NCBI RefSeq assembly: GCF_000960475.2
Contig: NZ_JZDQ02000012.1
Span: 1 to 64,000 of the forward strand
DNA: 64,000 bases
Origin: Nocardioides luteus
GTDB taxonomy: Bacteria > Actinomycetota > Actinomycetes > Propionibacteriales > Nocardioidaceae
Reading direction: 5' to 3'
Positions 18,622 through 27,675 of this stretch are shown here, in pieces; positions within the stretch are counted from its first letter, which is position 1, and every line of letters starts with the position of its first letter. Both the position numbers and the translations under genes were made by a program. A model generated the notes under the pieces. That model did no database searches. It saw only the letters and a list, made by a program, of their open reading frames with translations, and was not told the DNA's origin.

Positions 18622-19170
18622 ATGACATCGACAACGACTCAACCCGAGAAGGCTCCGTCGGTCCTTGCTTGGAGAAGCCGTCACGTCCTGGTGATTCGGG
18701 GCCGACGGGTTGACGAAGTGAAAGGGATGCTCGACGGGCAGAGGATCGGATCTTGGTGGTCCGATGGGCTACGGGTTCGGTACCGGCGTGGTCGTGTCAC
18801 CGCGAGGATCGTTGAGACTGGCCGGTATGGAAACCACCGCCCGGTGTTCCGGGCGCGAATCGAGGCCCGTGAGCGTGAAAGTCACCTGGTGGGTCACGTC
18901 GGTTGGGGCATGCTGAACCTGCAGGCGGTGATCTTCGCAGCATTGCCGATCATCGGCGTATGGGGAATCGTGTCCCTGATCAGCATTGCCCTCGACCGGA
19001 ATGAGTGGCTCGACTGGGTCTTCATCCTCGTGTTCATCGGGATGACGGTGATGGCCGGTCACCTAGCCTGGATCTGCGGAATCGAGCGGATGCTGCCGGC
19101 ATCTCGCATCGCTGAGGTCGAAGATCTGGATGACGAGCTTCGTCAGGCGCTCGGCGCGCGCCCCTACTGA
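18622..19170 (+). CDS. hypothetical membrane protein with two helices
   Basis: A 182-aa protein not recognised as a known family. Residues 1-85 are polar and basic, with a plausible beta-rich domain containing DGQRIGSWWSDGLRVRYRRGR. Two hydrophobic helices follow (about 97-120 and 129-152) and a short acidic C-terminus. TATTGT lies 10 nt before the ATG. Base composition is slightly less GC-rich than the flanking sdh genes, suggesting a variable gene. It faces sdhB convergently, with a terminator between. Membrane-associated regulation or stress response is only a guess. Confidence 0.6.
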   Translation: MTSTTTQPEKAPSVLAWRSRHVLVIRGRRVDEVKGMLDGQRIGSWWSDGLRVRYRRGRVTARIVETGRYGNHRPVFRARIEARERESHLVGHVGWGMLNLQAVIFAALPIIGVWGIVSLISIALDRNEWLDWVFILVFIGMTVMAGHLAWICGIERMLPASRIAEVEDLDDELRQALGARPY

Positions 19171-19197
19171 TCTCGCCACGCGCCGGCGTCGGAGGGC

Positions 19198-19235
19198 ACA
19201 CAGGGCCGCCCTCCCGAAGGAGAGCGGCCCCGTGT
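19198..19235. terminator. bidirectional terminator between hypothetical gene and sdhB
   Basis: Two 17-nt arms with two mismatches (core GGGCCGC...GCGGCCC) close a CGAA tetraloop between convergent genes. Confidence 0.8.
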
Positions 19236-19251
19236 CGTTAGAACCTTGGTG

Positions 19252-19992
19252 TCAGCCGAGGATCATCGACTTGCGCAGGTCCTTGTTGAGCTGGGAGATC
19301 ACGTCGAGCGGGATCTCCTTGGGGCAGGCGGCGGCGCACTCACCGATGTTGGTGCAGCCACCGAAGCCCTCGGCGTCGTGCTGGCCGACCATGGACTGCA
19401 CGCGGGAGTAGCGCTCCGGCTGGCCCTGCGGCAGCTCACCGAGGTGGGTGATCTTCGCGCCCAGGAACAGCGACGCGGAGCCGTTGGGGCAGGCGGCGAC
19501 GCAGGCGCCGCAGCCGATGCAGGTGGCCGTGTTGAACGCCCGCATGGCCTTGTCGCGCGGCGCCGGCACCGAGTTGGCCTCGGGGGCCGAGCCGGTGTTG
19601 GCCGAGATGTAGCCGCCGTTCTGGATGATCCGGTCGAACGCGGAGCGGTCGACGATCAGGTCCTTGACGATCGGGAACGAGGTGGCGCGCCACGGCTCGA
19701 TGGTGATCGTGTCGCCGTCCTTGAACGAGCGCATGTGCAGCTGGCAGGTCGTGGTGACCTCCGGGCCGTGCGCCTCGCCGTTGATCATCAGCGAACACAT
19801 GCCGCAGATGCCCTCGCGACAGTCCGAGTCGAACGCGACCGGCTCCTCGTCGTTGTGCAGGAGCTGCTCGTTGAGCAGGTCGAGCATCTCGAGGAACGAC
19901 ATGTCCGAGGACACCCCGTCGAGCTCGTACGTCTTGAGCGCACCCTTCTCGGACGCGTTGGCCTGCCGCCAGATCTTGAGGGTGAGCTTCAC
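19252..19992 (-). CDS. sdhB: succinate dehydrogenase iron-sulfur subunit
   Basis: A 246-aa subunit carrying electrons from SdhA to the quinone site. The [2Fe-2S] ligands are Cys58, Cys63, Cys66 and Cys83 (CREGICGMC). The [4Fe-4S] and [3Fe-4S] clusters are bound by Cys158/161/164 (CIGCGAC), Cys168, Cys213/219 and Cys223. GTG at 19992 overlaps the sdhA stop codon by four bases (GTGA), so translation is coupled. Last gene of sdhCAB. Downstream terminator at 19198-19235. Confidence 0.97.
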   Translation of the reverse strand: MKLTLKIWRQANASEKGALKTYELDGVSSDMSFLEMLDLLNEQLLHNDEEPVAFDSDCREGICGMCSLMINGEAHGPEVTTTCQLHMRSFKDGDTITIEPWRATSFPIVKDLIVDRSAFDRIIQNGGYISANTGSAPEANSVPAPRDKAMRAFNTATCIGCGACVAACPNGSASLFLGAKITHLGELPQGQPERYSRVQSMVGQHDAEGFGGCTNIGECAAACPKEIPLDVISQLNKDLRKSMILG

Positions 19993-22043
19993 TTGTAGGA
20001 CCTCTGCTTCATCTCGATGGCGGTGTAGATCAGGTCTTCCTTGTGGAGGATCGGGGCGCCGTCCTCGCCACCGAACTCCCAGGCCGCGACGTAGGCGAAC
20101 TCGTCGTCGTGACGCAGCGCCTCGCCGTCCTCGGTCTGCGACTCGGCCCGGAAGTGGCCGCCGCAGGACTCGCGCCGGTTGAGCGCGTCGATGCACATGA
20201 GCTCACCGAGCTCGATGAAGTCGGCGACACGGCCGGCCTTCTCGAGGTCCTGGTTGAGGGAGTCGGCCGAGCCGAGGACCTTGACGTTGGTCCAGAACTC
20301 CTTCTTGAGCTCGCGGATCAGGCCGATGGCCTTCTTGAGGCCCTCCTCGGTCCGCTCCATGCCGCAGTACTCCCACATGATCAGGCCGAGCTCCTTGTGG
20401 ATGGACTCGACCGAGCGGGTGCCGTTGATGGACATGAACTTGTCGATCCGCTCCTGGACCGCCTGCTTCGCCTCGACGACCGCCGGGTGGTCCTCGGAGA
20501 TGGGCTCGAACGGACCGTCGGCGAGGTATTCGCGGATGGTGTTCGGGAGCACGAAGTAGCCGTCGGCCAGACCCTGCATCAGCGCCGAGGCACCGAGGCG
20601 GTTCGCGCCGTGGTCGGAGAAGTTGGCCTCACCGGTGCAGTAGAGACCCTCGATGTTGGTCGAGAGCTCGTAGTCGACCCACAGGCCGCCCATGACGTAG
20701 TGCACGGCGGGGTAGATGCGCATCGGCAGTTCGTAGGGGTTCTCACCCGTGATCCGCTCGTACATGTCGAGGAGGTTGTCGTACTTCTCCTCGATCGCGG
20801 CCTTGCCGAGGCGCTCGATCGCGGCACCCAGGTCGAGGTAGACGCCGCGGCGGAACTTCTTCACGGTGCCGTCGGGCTGGGTCTCGTCGACCTCCGGACC
20901 GACACCGCGGCCCTCGTCGCACATGTACTTCGCGGCACGCGAGGCGATGTCGCGGGGGACCAGGTTTCCGAAGGACGGGTAGATCCGCTCCAGGAAGTAG
21001 TCGCGGTCCTCCTCGGGGATCTCACGCGGGTCCTTGGCGCAGTCCTCGGCCTTCTTGGGCACCCAGATGCGGCCGTCGTTACGCAGGGACTCCGACATCA
21101 GGGTCAGCTTCGACTGGTGGGCACCGGTCACCGGGATGCAGGTCGGGTGGATCTGCGTGTAGCAGGGGTTGGCCATGTAGGCGCCCTTGCGGTGCGCACG
21201 CCACGTGGCGGTGACGTTGGACCCCATCGCGTTGGTGGAGAGGTAGAAGACGTTGCCGTAGCCGCCGGTCGCGAGGACGACCACGTCGGCCAGGTGGGTC
21301 TCGATCTCGCCGGTGACCATGTCGCGGGCGATGATGCCGCGGGCCTTGCCGTCGGCGACGATCAGCTCGAGCATCTCGTGACGCGTGAACTGCTCCACGG
21401 TGCCGGCGGCGACCTGGCGCTCCATGGCCTGGTAGGCGCCGATGAGGAGCTGCTGCCCCGTCTGGCCGCGGGCGTAGAACGTACGCGACACCTGCACGCC
21501 ACCGAAGGAGCGGTTGTCGAGGAGGCCGCCGTACTCGCGGGCGAAGGGCACGCCCTGGGCCACGCACTGGTCGATGATGTTCACCGACTCCTCGGCGAGG
21601 CGGTAGACGTTGGACTCGCGGGCGCGGTAGTCGCCGCCCTTGACCGTGTCGTAGAAGAGGCGGTAGGCCGAGTCGCCGTCGCCCTTGTAGTTCTTGGCGG
21701 CGTTGATGCCGCCCTGGGCGGCGATCGAGTGGGCGCGACGCGGGGAGTCCTGGTAGCAGAAGGACTTCACGTTGTAGCCGGCCTCGCCGAGCGTGGCGGC
21801 AGCGGCGCCGCCGGCCAGGCCGGTGCCGACGATGATGATCGACAGCTTGCGGCGGTTGGCCGGGTTGACCAGGCGGTTCTCGAACTTGCGGGTCGTCCAG
21901 CGCTCCGCGATCGGGCCGGTCGGGGCCTTCGGGTCGACCAGCTTGTCGCCGAGCACGTAGTAGCCCGCGGCGTCGTCGGATTTCTGGACCGGTGCCTCGT
22001 TGGTCGGGGTGAGGCCGGGCAGGTAGTGGGTTCCAGCAGCCAT
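19989..22043 (-). CDS. sdhA: succinate dehydrogenase flavoprotein subunit
   Basis: A 684-aa FAD protein oxidising succinate to fumarate. The dinucleotide-binding motif [19 protein letters not shown], the FAD-attachment region ([15 protein letters not shown]) and the capping-domain motif [11 protein letters not shown] are recognisable. The N-terminus and long form match the SdhA of the type B (Bacillus/actinobacterial) enzyme with a single cytochrome b subunit. AAGGA lies upstream of the ATG. It is separated from sdhC by 13 bp and overlaps sdhB. Confidence 0.97.
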   Translation of the reverse strand: MAAGTHYLPGLTPTNEAPVQKSDDAAGYYVLGDKLVDPKAPTGPIAERWTTRKFENRLVNPANRRKLSIIIVGTGLAGGAAAATLGEAGYNVKSFCYQDSPRRAHSIAAQGGINAAKNYKGDGDSAYRLFYDTVKGGDYRARESNVYRLAEESVNIIDQCVAQGVPFAREYGGLLDNRSFGGVQVSRTFYARGQTGQQLLIGAYQAMERQVAAGTVEQFTRHEMLELIVADGKARGIIARDMVTGEIETHLADVVVLATGGYGNVFYLSTNAMGSNVTATWRAHRKGAYMANPCYTQIHPTCIPVTGAHQSKLTLMSESLRNDGRIWVPKKAEDCAKDPREIPEEDRDYFLERIYPSFGNLVPRDIASRAAKYMCDEGRGVGPEVDETQPDGTVKKFRRGVYLDLGAAIERLGKAAIEEKYDNLLDMYERITGENPYELPMRIYPAVHYVMGGLWVDYELSTNIEGLYCTGEANFSDHGANRLGASALMQGLADGYFVLPNTIREYLADGPFEPISEDHPAVVEAKQAVQERIDKFMSINGTRSVESIHKELGLIMWEYCGMERTEEGLKKAIGLIRELKKEFWTNVKVLGSADSLNQDLEKAGRVADFIELGELMCIDALNRRESCGGHFRAESQTEDGEALRHDDEFAYVAAWEFGGEDGAPILHKEDLIYTAIEMKQRSYK

Positions 22044-22056
22044 GTGTCAGATGTCC

Positions 22057-22785
22057 TTACGAGATGACGCCGAAGACGGTGAACAGGGGAACCAGCGAGA
22101 AGCCGCCGGCGACCACGATCGCGACGACCCAGCCGGCGACGCGGGCCCTGGCACGCGACTCAGCGGTGTTGGTGAACCCGAGCGTCTGGATGGCGCTGAA
22201 GGTGCCGTGGTGCAGGTGGAACGCGAGCGCGAGCATCGCGAGCAGGTAGATGACGACCATCCACCACTGCTCCGGCTGGAACGCCGCGGTCAGCAGCCGG
22301 AACGGGTTCTCGGTGACCTCAGCAGCCTGTCCGCCCGCACCCACGTTGATCTTCACGATGGTGAACTGGAGCAGGTGCCAGACGACGAAGAGGAGCAGGG
22401 CCACGGCGCCCCAGCGCATGGTGCGCGAGGAGAGCGACGAGGCCTTGTTCTTCTTCACCGCGTACTTCACCGGGCGCTGCGCGTGGGCGCGCATCGAGAG
22501 GGCCACCGCCGAGCCGACGTGGGCCACCAGTGAGCCCAGCAGGACCACCCGGAGGATCCAGAGGAGACCGCCGTAGGGAAGGTACGGCTCCCCGAACGTA
22601 CGCAGGTGCTCGGCGTACTCGTTGTAGGCGAGCTCGCCGCTGAACGCTTTGAGGTTGCCGTACATGTGCACCAGCACAAACAGGATGAAGACGATGCCGC
22701 TGGCCGCCATAAGGAGCTTCAGGGCGATCGTCGAGCGCGTCGACCGCGCGCCTTTGATCAGAGTCGTGGTTGCCACGGCACGCAC
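22057..22785 (-). CDS. sdhC: succinate dehydrogenase cytochrome b subunit (type B)
   Basis: A 242-aa membrane anchor with five predicted helices and histidines in FVLVHMYGN, LLGSLVAHVG, VVWHLLQF and LALAFHLHHG suited to binding two b haems. This is the Bacillus/Wolinella-type single-subunit anchor, so no sdhD is expected and none is seen. The GTG at 22785 is chosen for the GGGAG seven bases upstream; another GTG lies at 22776. First gene of sdhCAB. An iron-box-like palindrome lies about 100 bp upstream. Confidence 0.93.
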   Translation of the reverse strand: MRAVATTTLIKGARSTRSTIALKLLMAASGIVFILFVLVHMYGNLKAFSGELAYNEYAEHLRTFGEPYLPYGGLLWILRVVLLGSLVAHVGSAVALSMRAHAQRPVKYAVKKNKASSLSSRTMRWGAVALLLFVVWHLLQFTIVKINVGAGGQAAEVTENPFRLLTAAFQPEQWWMVVIYLLAMLALAFHLHHGTFSAIQTLGFTNTAESRARARVAGWVVAIVVAGGFSLVPLFTVFGVIS

Positions 22786-22883
22786 GCTACTACTCCCGAT
22801 ACCTGAACTTGTACGCAGGGAGTATGTGACATTCACGGCCCGAAGTGGCCGGATGGAGTTACCGACGAGTAACGCAGGTATGG

Positions 22884-22899
22884 GTTAGGCAAGCCTAAC
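22884..22899. promoter_or_regulatory. IdeR/DtxR iron-box-like palindrome upstream of sdhCAB
   Basis: GTTAGGC-AA-GCCTAAC is a perfect 7+2+7 palindrome matching the core of actinobacterial iron boxes (consensus built from TTAGG and CCTAA). It overlaps the glycosyltransferase stop codon and lies about 100 bp before the sdhC start. Confidence 0.5.
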
Positions 22900-23988
22900 A
22901 GCGGGACCCGCATTCTCGGACGGAGAGGCGTGAGATCGTGAGGATCGGACGTCGTTCAGTGTGACCAGACGGGTCAAGAGGTCGTCGACGGCATCGGTCC
23001 ACGGGCGGGTCGCGGCGAGCTCCCGGCCGCGGTCGCCGAGCAGGTGCCGACGGGGGTCGGAGACGACCGATGCGACCGCGTCGGCGAGCTCTCGGCTGCG
23101 TGCCGGGTCGTAGAGGATCCCGGTCTCCATGTGCTGCACGATCTCGGCAGCCGCGCCGGCGCGCGGAGCGACCACCGGAACGGCGCTGGCCGCGGCCTCA
23201 CGCAGGATGTGGCCGCATCCCTCCTCCTCGCCGGGGTGGACGAGAACGTCGAGCGAGGCCAGTGCGATGGCCAGGTCGCCGGTGCCCAGCGGCCCGGTCA
23301 GCTTGGCCTGCGGGACCCGCTGCCTGAGCCAGCCGCGCTGGGGTCCGTCGCCGATGATGACGAGGCGGATGCCGGGCACGGCGGTGAGCTCGGCGAGGCG
23401 GCGTACGCCATGGCTCTTGGCCAGGTTTCCGGCGTAGCCGACCACGACCAGCGGGGTCGGTCGGGACTTGGCCCGGGACCAGCGCCGGTGGAGCCAGTCG
23501 TCGCGCAGACTGGGGGAGAAGGCGGCCGTGTCGACCCCGGGCTCCCACACCTCGGCGGCCACGTCGATCGAGGCGAGCACGCGCCGCAGCCACTCGCTTG
23601 TGACGAAGATCTCATCGGCGTACGCCGCGATCGAGGTGCTCCAGGTGAGCGCCGCCTTGGGGGCGAGCGGGGACTGCTGGACGACCAGCGTGGTCGCCGC
23701 GGCTGCGGTCGGGGACGCGAGCGCCTTGCGACCCAGGCGGCCCGGGTCGAAGGCGATCACGACGTCCGGGTCGAAGGACTCCAGGGCGCTGCGTACCTGG
23801 CGGCCGGTCTTGGCGATCGGCGAGATCCGCACGACCCGGCTGTTGCGGTAGACCGAGAGGCCGGGGCCGGGAGCGATGAACCGCACCTCGTGTCCCGACT
23901 CGATCATGCGGTCGGCGATGGCCTTCACCGTGGTTGTGACACCATCGATGGTAGGAAAGAAGCTCTCGGTGACCAGCGCCATCTTCAT
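22885..23988 (-). CDS. family 4 glycosyltransferase, probably mannosyltransferase-like
   Basis: A 367-aa GT-B enzyme of family GT4. The N-terminal MALVTESFFPTIDGVTTTV is the typical start of actinobacterial GDP-mannose-dependent alpha-mannosyltransferases (MgtA/PimB-like). The donor-binding E-x7-E motif is visible as EEEGCGHILREAAASAVPVV with GAAAEIV after it. It probably extends a glycolipid or cell-envelope glycan in the cytoplasm; acceptor unknown. It stands between sdhCAB (same strand) and sulfatase genes (opposite strand). Its stop codon lies in the iron-box-like palindrome. Confidence 0.85.
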   Translation of the reverse strand: MKMALVTESFFPTIDGVTTTVKAIADRMIESGHEVRFIAPGPGLSVYRNSRVVRISPIAKTGRQVRSALESFDPDVVIAFDPGRLGRKALASPTAAAATTLVVQQSPLAPKAALTWSTSIAAYADEIFVTSEWLRRVLASIDVAAEVWEPGVDTAAFSPSLRDDWLHRRWSRAKSRPTPLVVVGYAGNLAKSHGVRRLAELTAVPGIRLVIIGDGPQRGWLRQRVPQAKLTGPLGTGDLAIALASLDVLVHPGEEEGCGHILREAAASAVPVVAPRAGAAAEIVQHMETGILYDPARSRELADAVASVVSDPRRHLLGDRGRELAATRPWTDAVDDLLTRLVTLNDVRSSRSHASPSENAGPAVRLA

Positions 23989-24089
23989 GGGACCAGCGTC
24001 CTGCTCGGGGATGGCGAGAGCGCGACACGTGCGTTGATCTGGGATGAATCATCGGCACCAGTAGACGACCAGCGTGATGAGGACAATCA

Positions 24090-25667
24090 GTGGCGGTATC
24101 CCAACGGGTCCGGACGCTTTCGGCGGCACTCGCGGTGGCCGGTGTCGTAGGCGGAGCGATGGGACTGGCGGGCTGCGGTCATGCCCCCACCCAGCGGCCG
24201 TCGGCCGAGCACTCCCCGCAGCCGTCGACCGCGACGCCCGCCTTCGAGATGCCGGTCCAGAAGCCCAACCTGCTGATGATCACGGTCGATGACCTCGCCT
24301 CCATCGACATGGACTACCTGCCGAGCGTGAAGAGGCTCGTCGGGCAGAGCGGTGTCACCTTCACCGACGCGGTCTCACCGACGCCGATCTGCGTGCCGGC
24401 CCGCGCCTCGCTGCTCTCCGGGCAGTACGCCCACAACCACGGCGCCCACACCATCCATGGTCCCGAGGGCGGCTACCCGTCCTTCGACGACTCCGCCACC
24501 GTGGCCACCTCGCTGCAGGAGGCGGGCTACACGACCGTCTTCACCGGGAAGTACCTCAACGAGTACGGCGAGGAGGGGACCGAGCGCGACCTGCCTCCGG
24601 GGTGGGACGAGTGGCGCGCGACCGTCGACCCGTCGACCTACAACTATCTGGGCGCGAAGTTCAACGTCAACGGCCACCTGGTGAAGCCGAAGGGCTACTC
24701 GACCACCGTCATCACCCAGCAGGCGGAGGCGGCGCTGCGGGACGCGAGGAAGAAGTCCGGGGCCGAGGCGAAGCCGTGGTTCCAGTGGGTCAACTACGTG
24801 GCGCCGCACCTCGGCGGGCCGACGGAGAAGGGCGACCCGAAGCAGCGCTTCCCCGGCACGAAGGGGGCGATCGGCGTACCGGTGCCCGACAAGCAGGACC
24901 GGGACGCGTACGCCGACAAGCCGATCCCGCCGCAGCCCAACCTGTTCCCGGACAAGCGCAAGGAGTTCCCCCGGGGGTCGCCGTCCCGGAAGAACCCGTC
25001 GCAGGTCGAGAAGGACGCCTTCCGGCTCTCCTACCAACGGCGGATCGAGTCGGCGCGCAGCCTGGACCGCAACATCGCCTCCCTGCTCGGTCGGCTGAAG
25101 AAGAGCGGCGAGCTGAAGCGGACGTTGGTCGTCTTCACGTCCGACAACGGCTTCTCGACCGGCTACCACAACTTCAACGGCAAGCTCTGGTACTACGAGG
25201 AGTCGCTGCAGATCCCGGTGCTGATGAGCGGCCCCGGCGTGCCGAAGGGGCGCACGGTCGCGACCACGCTCACCAACCCGGACATCGCCACGACGCTGCT
25301 CGCGGCGGCCGGCGCCGAGGACCCGCACGAGCCGGACGGCATCGACATCCTGCCGTGGCTGCGCGCGCCCCAGCAGGTGCGTGTCGTCCCGATCGAGGCC
25401 TGGCCGACGGCCGACGGGACCTCGCGGCTCTGGTCCGGTGTGCGCGTGGGGCGGTGGACCTACGTCGAGCTCACGACCGGTGGGGTCGAGCTCTACGACC
25501 GCACCAACGACCCCTACGAGATGAACAACCTCGCCAAGGACCCGGCCTATGCCGAGACGGTCTCGCAGCTGGCCGACCTGACCGACAAGTATCGCGACTG
25601 CGCCGGCGACGACTGCCCCAAGAAGATGTACGCCGCGGATGGACCGCTTGATCTGGCAGGACTCTGA
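24090..25667 (+). CDS. type I sulfatase, predicted lipoprotein
   Basis: A 525-aa formylglycine-dependent sulfatase. It has an N-terminal signal with lipobox LAGC (Cys29), so it should be exported and lipid-anchored. The C-x-P-x-R motif is Cys101-VPAR; the calcium site TVDDL precedes it, and FTSDNGF, GKYLNEYG and SGPGVP match the family. Overall it resembles N-acetylglucosamine-6-sulfatase/arylsulfatase members, but substrate is unknown. No formylglycine-generating enzyme gene is in this window. A close paralogue follows in tandem. GTG start; longer starts would not encode a signal peptide. Confidence 0.92.
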   Translation: MAVSQRVRTLSAALAVAGVVGGAMGLAGCGHAPTQRPSAEHSPQPSTATPAFEMPVQKPNLLMITVDDLASIDMDYLPSVKRLVGQSGVTFTDAVSPTPICVPARASLLSGQYAHNHGAHTIHGPEGGYPSFDDSATVATSLQEAGYTTVFTGKYLNEYGEEGTERDLPPGWDEWRATVDPSTYNYLGAKFNVNGHLVKPKGYSTTVITQQAEAALRDARKKSGAEAKPWFQWVNYVAPHLGGPTEKGDPKQRFPGTKGAIGVPVPDKQDRDAYADKPIPPQPNLFPDKRKEFPRGSPSRKNPSQVEKDAFRLSYQRRIESARSLDRNIASLLGRLKKSGELKRTLVVFTSDNGFSTGYHNFNGKLWYYEESLQIPVLMSGPGVPKGRTVATTLTNPDIATTLLAAAGAEDPHEPDGIDILPWLRAPQQVRVVPIEAWPTADGTSRLWSGVRVGRWTYVELTTGGVELYDRTNDPYEMNNLAKDPAYAETVSQLADLTDKYRDCAGDDCPKKMYAADGPLDLAGL

Positions 25668-25715
25668 CGGGTTAAAGTAGACTAAATAACTCATATTACT
25701 TGGGAGTGTTTGGTC

Positions 25716-27260
25716 ATGCCGGTCGGCAACCTGTTCACGCGTCGCAAGCGTGCTGCCGTGGCGACGGCTGCGATGAGCGCCCTCGCCGTGACCGGCCTGG
25801 TGCACGAGCCGGCCGCCGTGGCGGCGGCCCCGTCGCGTACGCCTGCGGTGGAACGGCCCGTCGCGAAGCCGAACCTGCTGATGGTGACGGTCGACGACCT
25901 CTCCTACCTCGACATGGACTATCTGCCGCAGGTGCGCAAGCTCGTCGAGAAGACCGGGGTCTCCTTCTCCGAGGGGATCGCGCCGACGCCGATCTGCGTG
26001 CCGGCGCGGGCCTCGCTGCTGACCGGGCAGTACGCCCACAACCACGGTGCCCGCACGATCGAGGGGCCCCACGGTGGATATGCCGCCTTCGACGACTCCT
26101 CGACGGTCGCGACGTCGCTGCAGGAGGCGGGCTACTCGACGATCCTGGCCGGGAAGTACCTCAACGGCTACGGCGAGGGTTCGACTCGCGGTGATGTGCC
26201 GCCCGGCTGGGACCAGTGGCGCGCGACCGTCGATCCGTCGACCTACAACTTCCGCTCGCCGAAGTTCAACGTCAACGGCGAGATCATCAAGTCGAAGGGC
26301 TACTCCTCGACCGTTATCACCGAGCAGGCGAAGGCGGGGATCGCGGCCGAGCGCGGGTCGGGGAAGCCCTGGTTCACCTGGGTCAACTACGTGGCGCCGC
26401 ACCACGGCGGGCCCTCGGGGCCGGACGATCCCAAGAAGATCTACCCCGGCACCGACGCCGCGCTGTCGGTGACCGTGCCCGACCGGCAGGATCGCGGGTT
26501 CTACGACAACGTCCGGATCCCGGCGCGCCCCAACCTCTTCCCCGAGGACACCTCCGGCTATGCCAAGGGCTCGCCCGGGCGTGGGAAGTTCAACCCGCGG
26601 AAGAAGGACGCGCTCCGGATCGCCTACCAGCGCCGCCTCGAGGCCATCCGTAGCCTGGACCGCAACATCTCCTCGCTGCTGGGTGGGCTGAGGAAGAGCG
26701 GCGAGCTGAAGCGGACGCTGGTCGTCTTCACCTCCGACAACGGCTTCTCGAACGGCTATCACAACCTCAACGGCAAGCTGTGGCACTACGACGAGTCGCT
26801 CCGGATCCCGGTGCTGATGAGTGGTCCCGGCGTGCCCCGCGGCCGGACGGTGCGGACCCCCGTCACCAACCCGGATCTCGCCGCGACGCTGCTGGCAGCG
26901 GCCGGTGCCCGGCCGCCGCGGGCGCCCGACGGGATCGACATCATGCCGTGGCTGCGGGCGCCCGAGCAGGTGCGCGCGATCCCGATCGCCGGCTGGCGGG
27001 TCACCGACGGGAGCAGGCAGCTGTGGTCCGGCGTCCGGGTCGGCTCCTGGACCTACGCCCGCCTGCACACCGGCCAGGTCGAGGTCTACGACCGCTCCTC
27101 GGACCCCTACGAGCAGCACAACCTCGCCGCCGACCCGCCTGTCGCGGAGACGGTGAAGGCACTTGCCCGGCTGGCTGCTCGCTACGAGGACTGCGCCGCC
27201 TCGACGTGTCCGAAGGATCTGTACGCCGCCGGGCGGGCCCTCGACCTGGAGGGGCTGTGA
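25716..27260 (+). CDS. type I sulfatase, secreted paralogue
   Basis: A 514-aa tandem paralogue of the preceding sulfatase. It has a cleavable signal (RRKR followed by a hydrophobic stretch, cleavage after AAVAAA) but no lipobox, so the pair differ in location: one lipid-anchored, one soluble or wall-associated. Active-site Cys94 is in CVPAR. The ATG at 25716 has GGGAG nine bases upstream. An AT-rich segment (25674-25700) before it may hold a separate promoter. Its stop overlaps the next gene's start by four bases (GTGA). Confidence 0.92.
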   Translation: MPVGNLFTRRKRAAVATAAMSALAVTGLVHEPAAVAAAPSRTPAVERPVAKPNLLMVTVDDLSYLDMDYLPQVRKLVEKTGVSFSEGIAPTPICVPARASLLTGQYAHNHGARTIEGPHGGYAAFDDSSTVATSLQEAGYSTILAGKYLNGYGEGSTRGDVPPGWDQWRATVDPSTYNFRSPKFNVNGEIIKSKGYSSTVITEQAKAGIAAERGSGKPWFTWVNYVAPHHGGPSGPDDPKKIYPGTDAALSVTVPDRQDRGFYDNVRIPARPNLFPEDTSGYAKGSPGRGKFNPRKKDALRIAYQRRLEAIRSLDRNISSLLGGLRKSGELKRTLVVFTSDNGFSNGYHNLNGKLWHYDESLRIPVLMSGPGVPRGRTVRTPVTNPDLAATLLAAAGARPPRAPDGIDIMPWLRAPEQVRAIPIAGWRVTDGSRQLWSGVRVGSWTYARLHTGQVEVYDRSSDPYEQHNLAADPPVAETVKALARLAARYEDCAASTCPKDLYAAGRALDLEGL

Positions 27261-27625
27261 CGGGCGCTGTGACCAGGGTCGGCGACCTGGAGCGTGAGGC
27301 CGCGCGGGCGCGGCTCGTCGAGGCGTACGCCGCGGGGCGGATCGACGCACCCGAGCTGGAGACGCGCGCCGAGGCGGTGTGGGGCGCGGCCCGGGCCGTC
27401 GAGCTCGCCGCGGTGGTCGACGACCTGGGTGAGGATCCTGTCTCGCCGGGCGGGGCAGACTCCCGATTCGTACGGGATCTCCTGGTGTTCCTGATCTGCG
27501 GCGCGATCGCTGTCGCGGCCTGGCACCTCACCGGCCGAGGTTTCTTCTGGCCGGTGTGGGTGCTGGTCTACACGGGCCTGCCGCTGCTGCGGTTCCTGAT
27601 CCCTAGGAGCGCCACGCACACCTGA
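27257..27625 (+). CDS. DUF1707 domain protein with two membrane helices
   Basis: A 122-aa protein. Residues about 6-58 form a DUF1707 (SHOCT-like) domain: RVGDLEREAARARLVEAYA followed by GRIDAPELETRAEA. Two hydrophobic helices follow (about 74-90 and 95-112). The GTG at 27257 overlaps the sulfatase stop (GTGA), so the two are translationally coupled. DUF1707 proteins are common in actinobacteria with no defined activity. The TGA stop lies inside palindrome P1, which borders the next gene. Confidence 0.82.
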   Translation: MTGAVTRVGDLEREAARARLVEAYAAGRIDAPELETRAEAVWGAARAVELAAVVDDLGEDPVSPGGADSRFVRDLLVFLICGAIAVAAWHLTGRGFFWPVWVLVYTGLPLLRFLIPRSATHT

Positions 27626-27646
27626 TGTGCCTCACGCTCCTAGGGT
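27601..27646. repeat. palindromic repeat P1 (left border of nuclease-like locus 2)
   Basis: A 46-nt hairpin whose outer 11 bp (CCCTAGGAGCG) pair perfectly and whose inner part (GCACA...TGTGC) also pairs. It overlaps the end of the DUF1707 gene including its stop codon. 35 of 46 positions match P2. Confidence 0.8.
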
Positions 27647-27675
27647 CCGGTTGGCCTTCATGGGATAACTGGATC

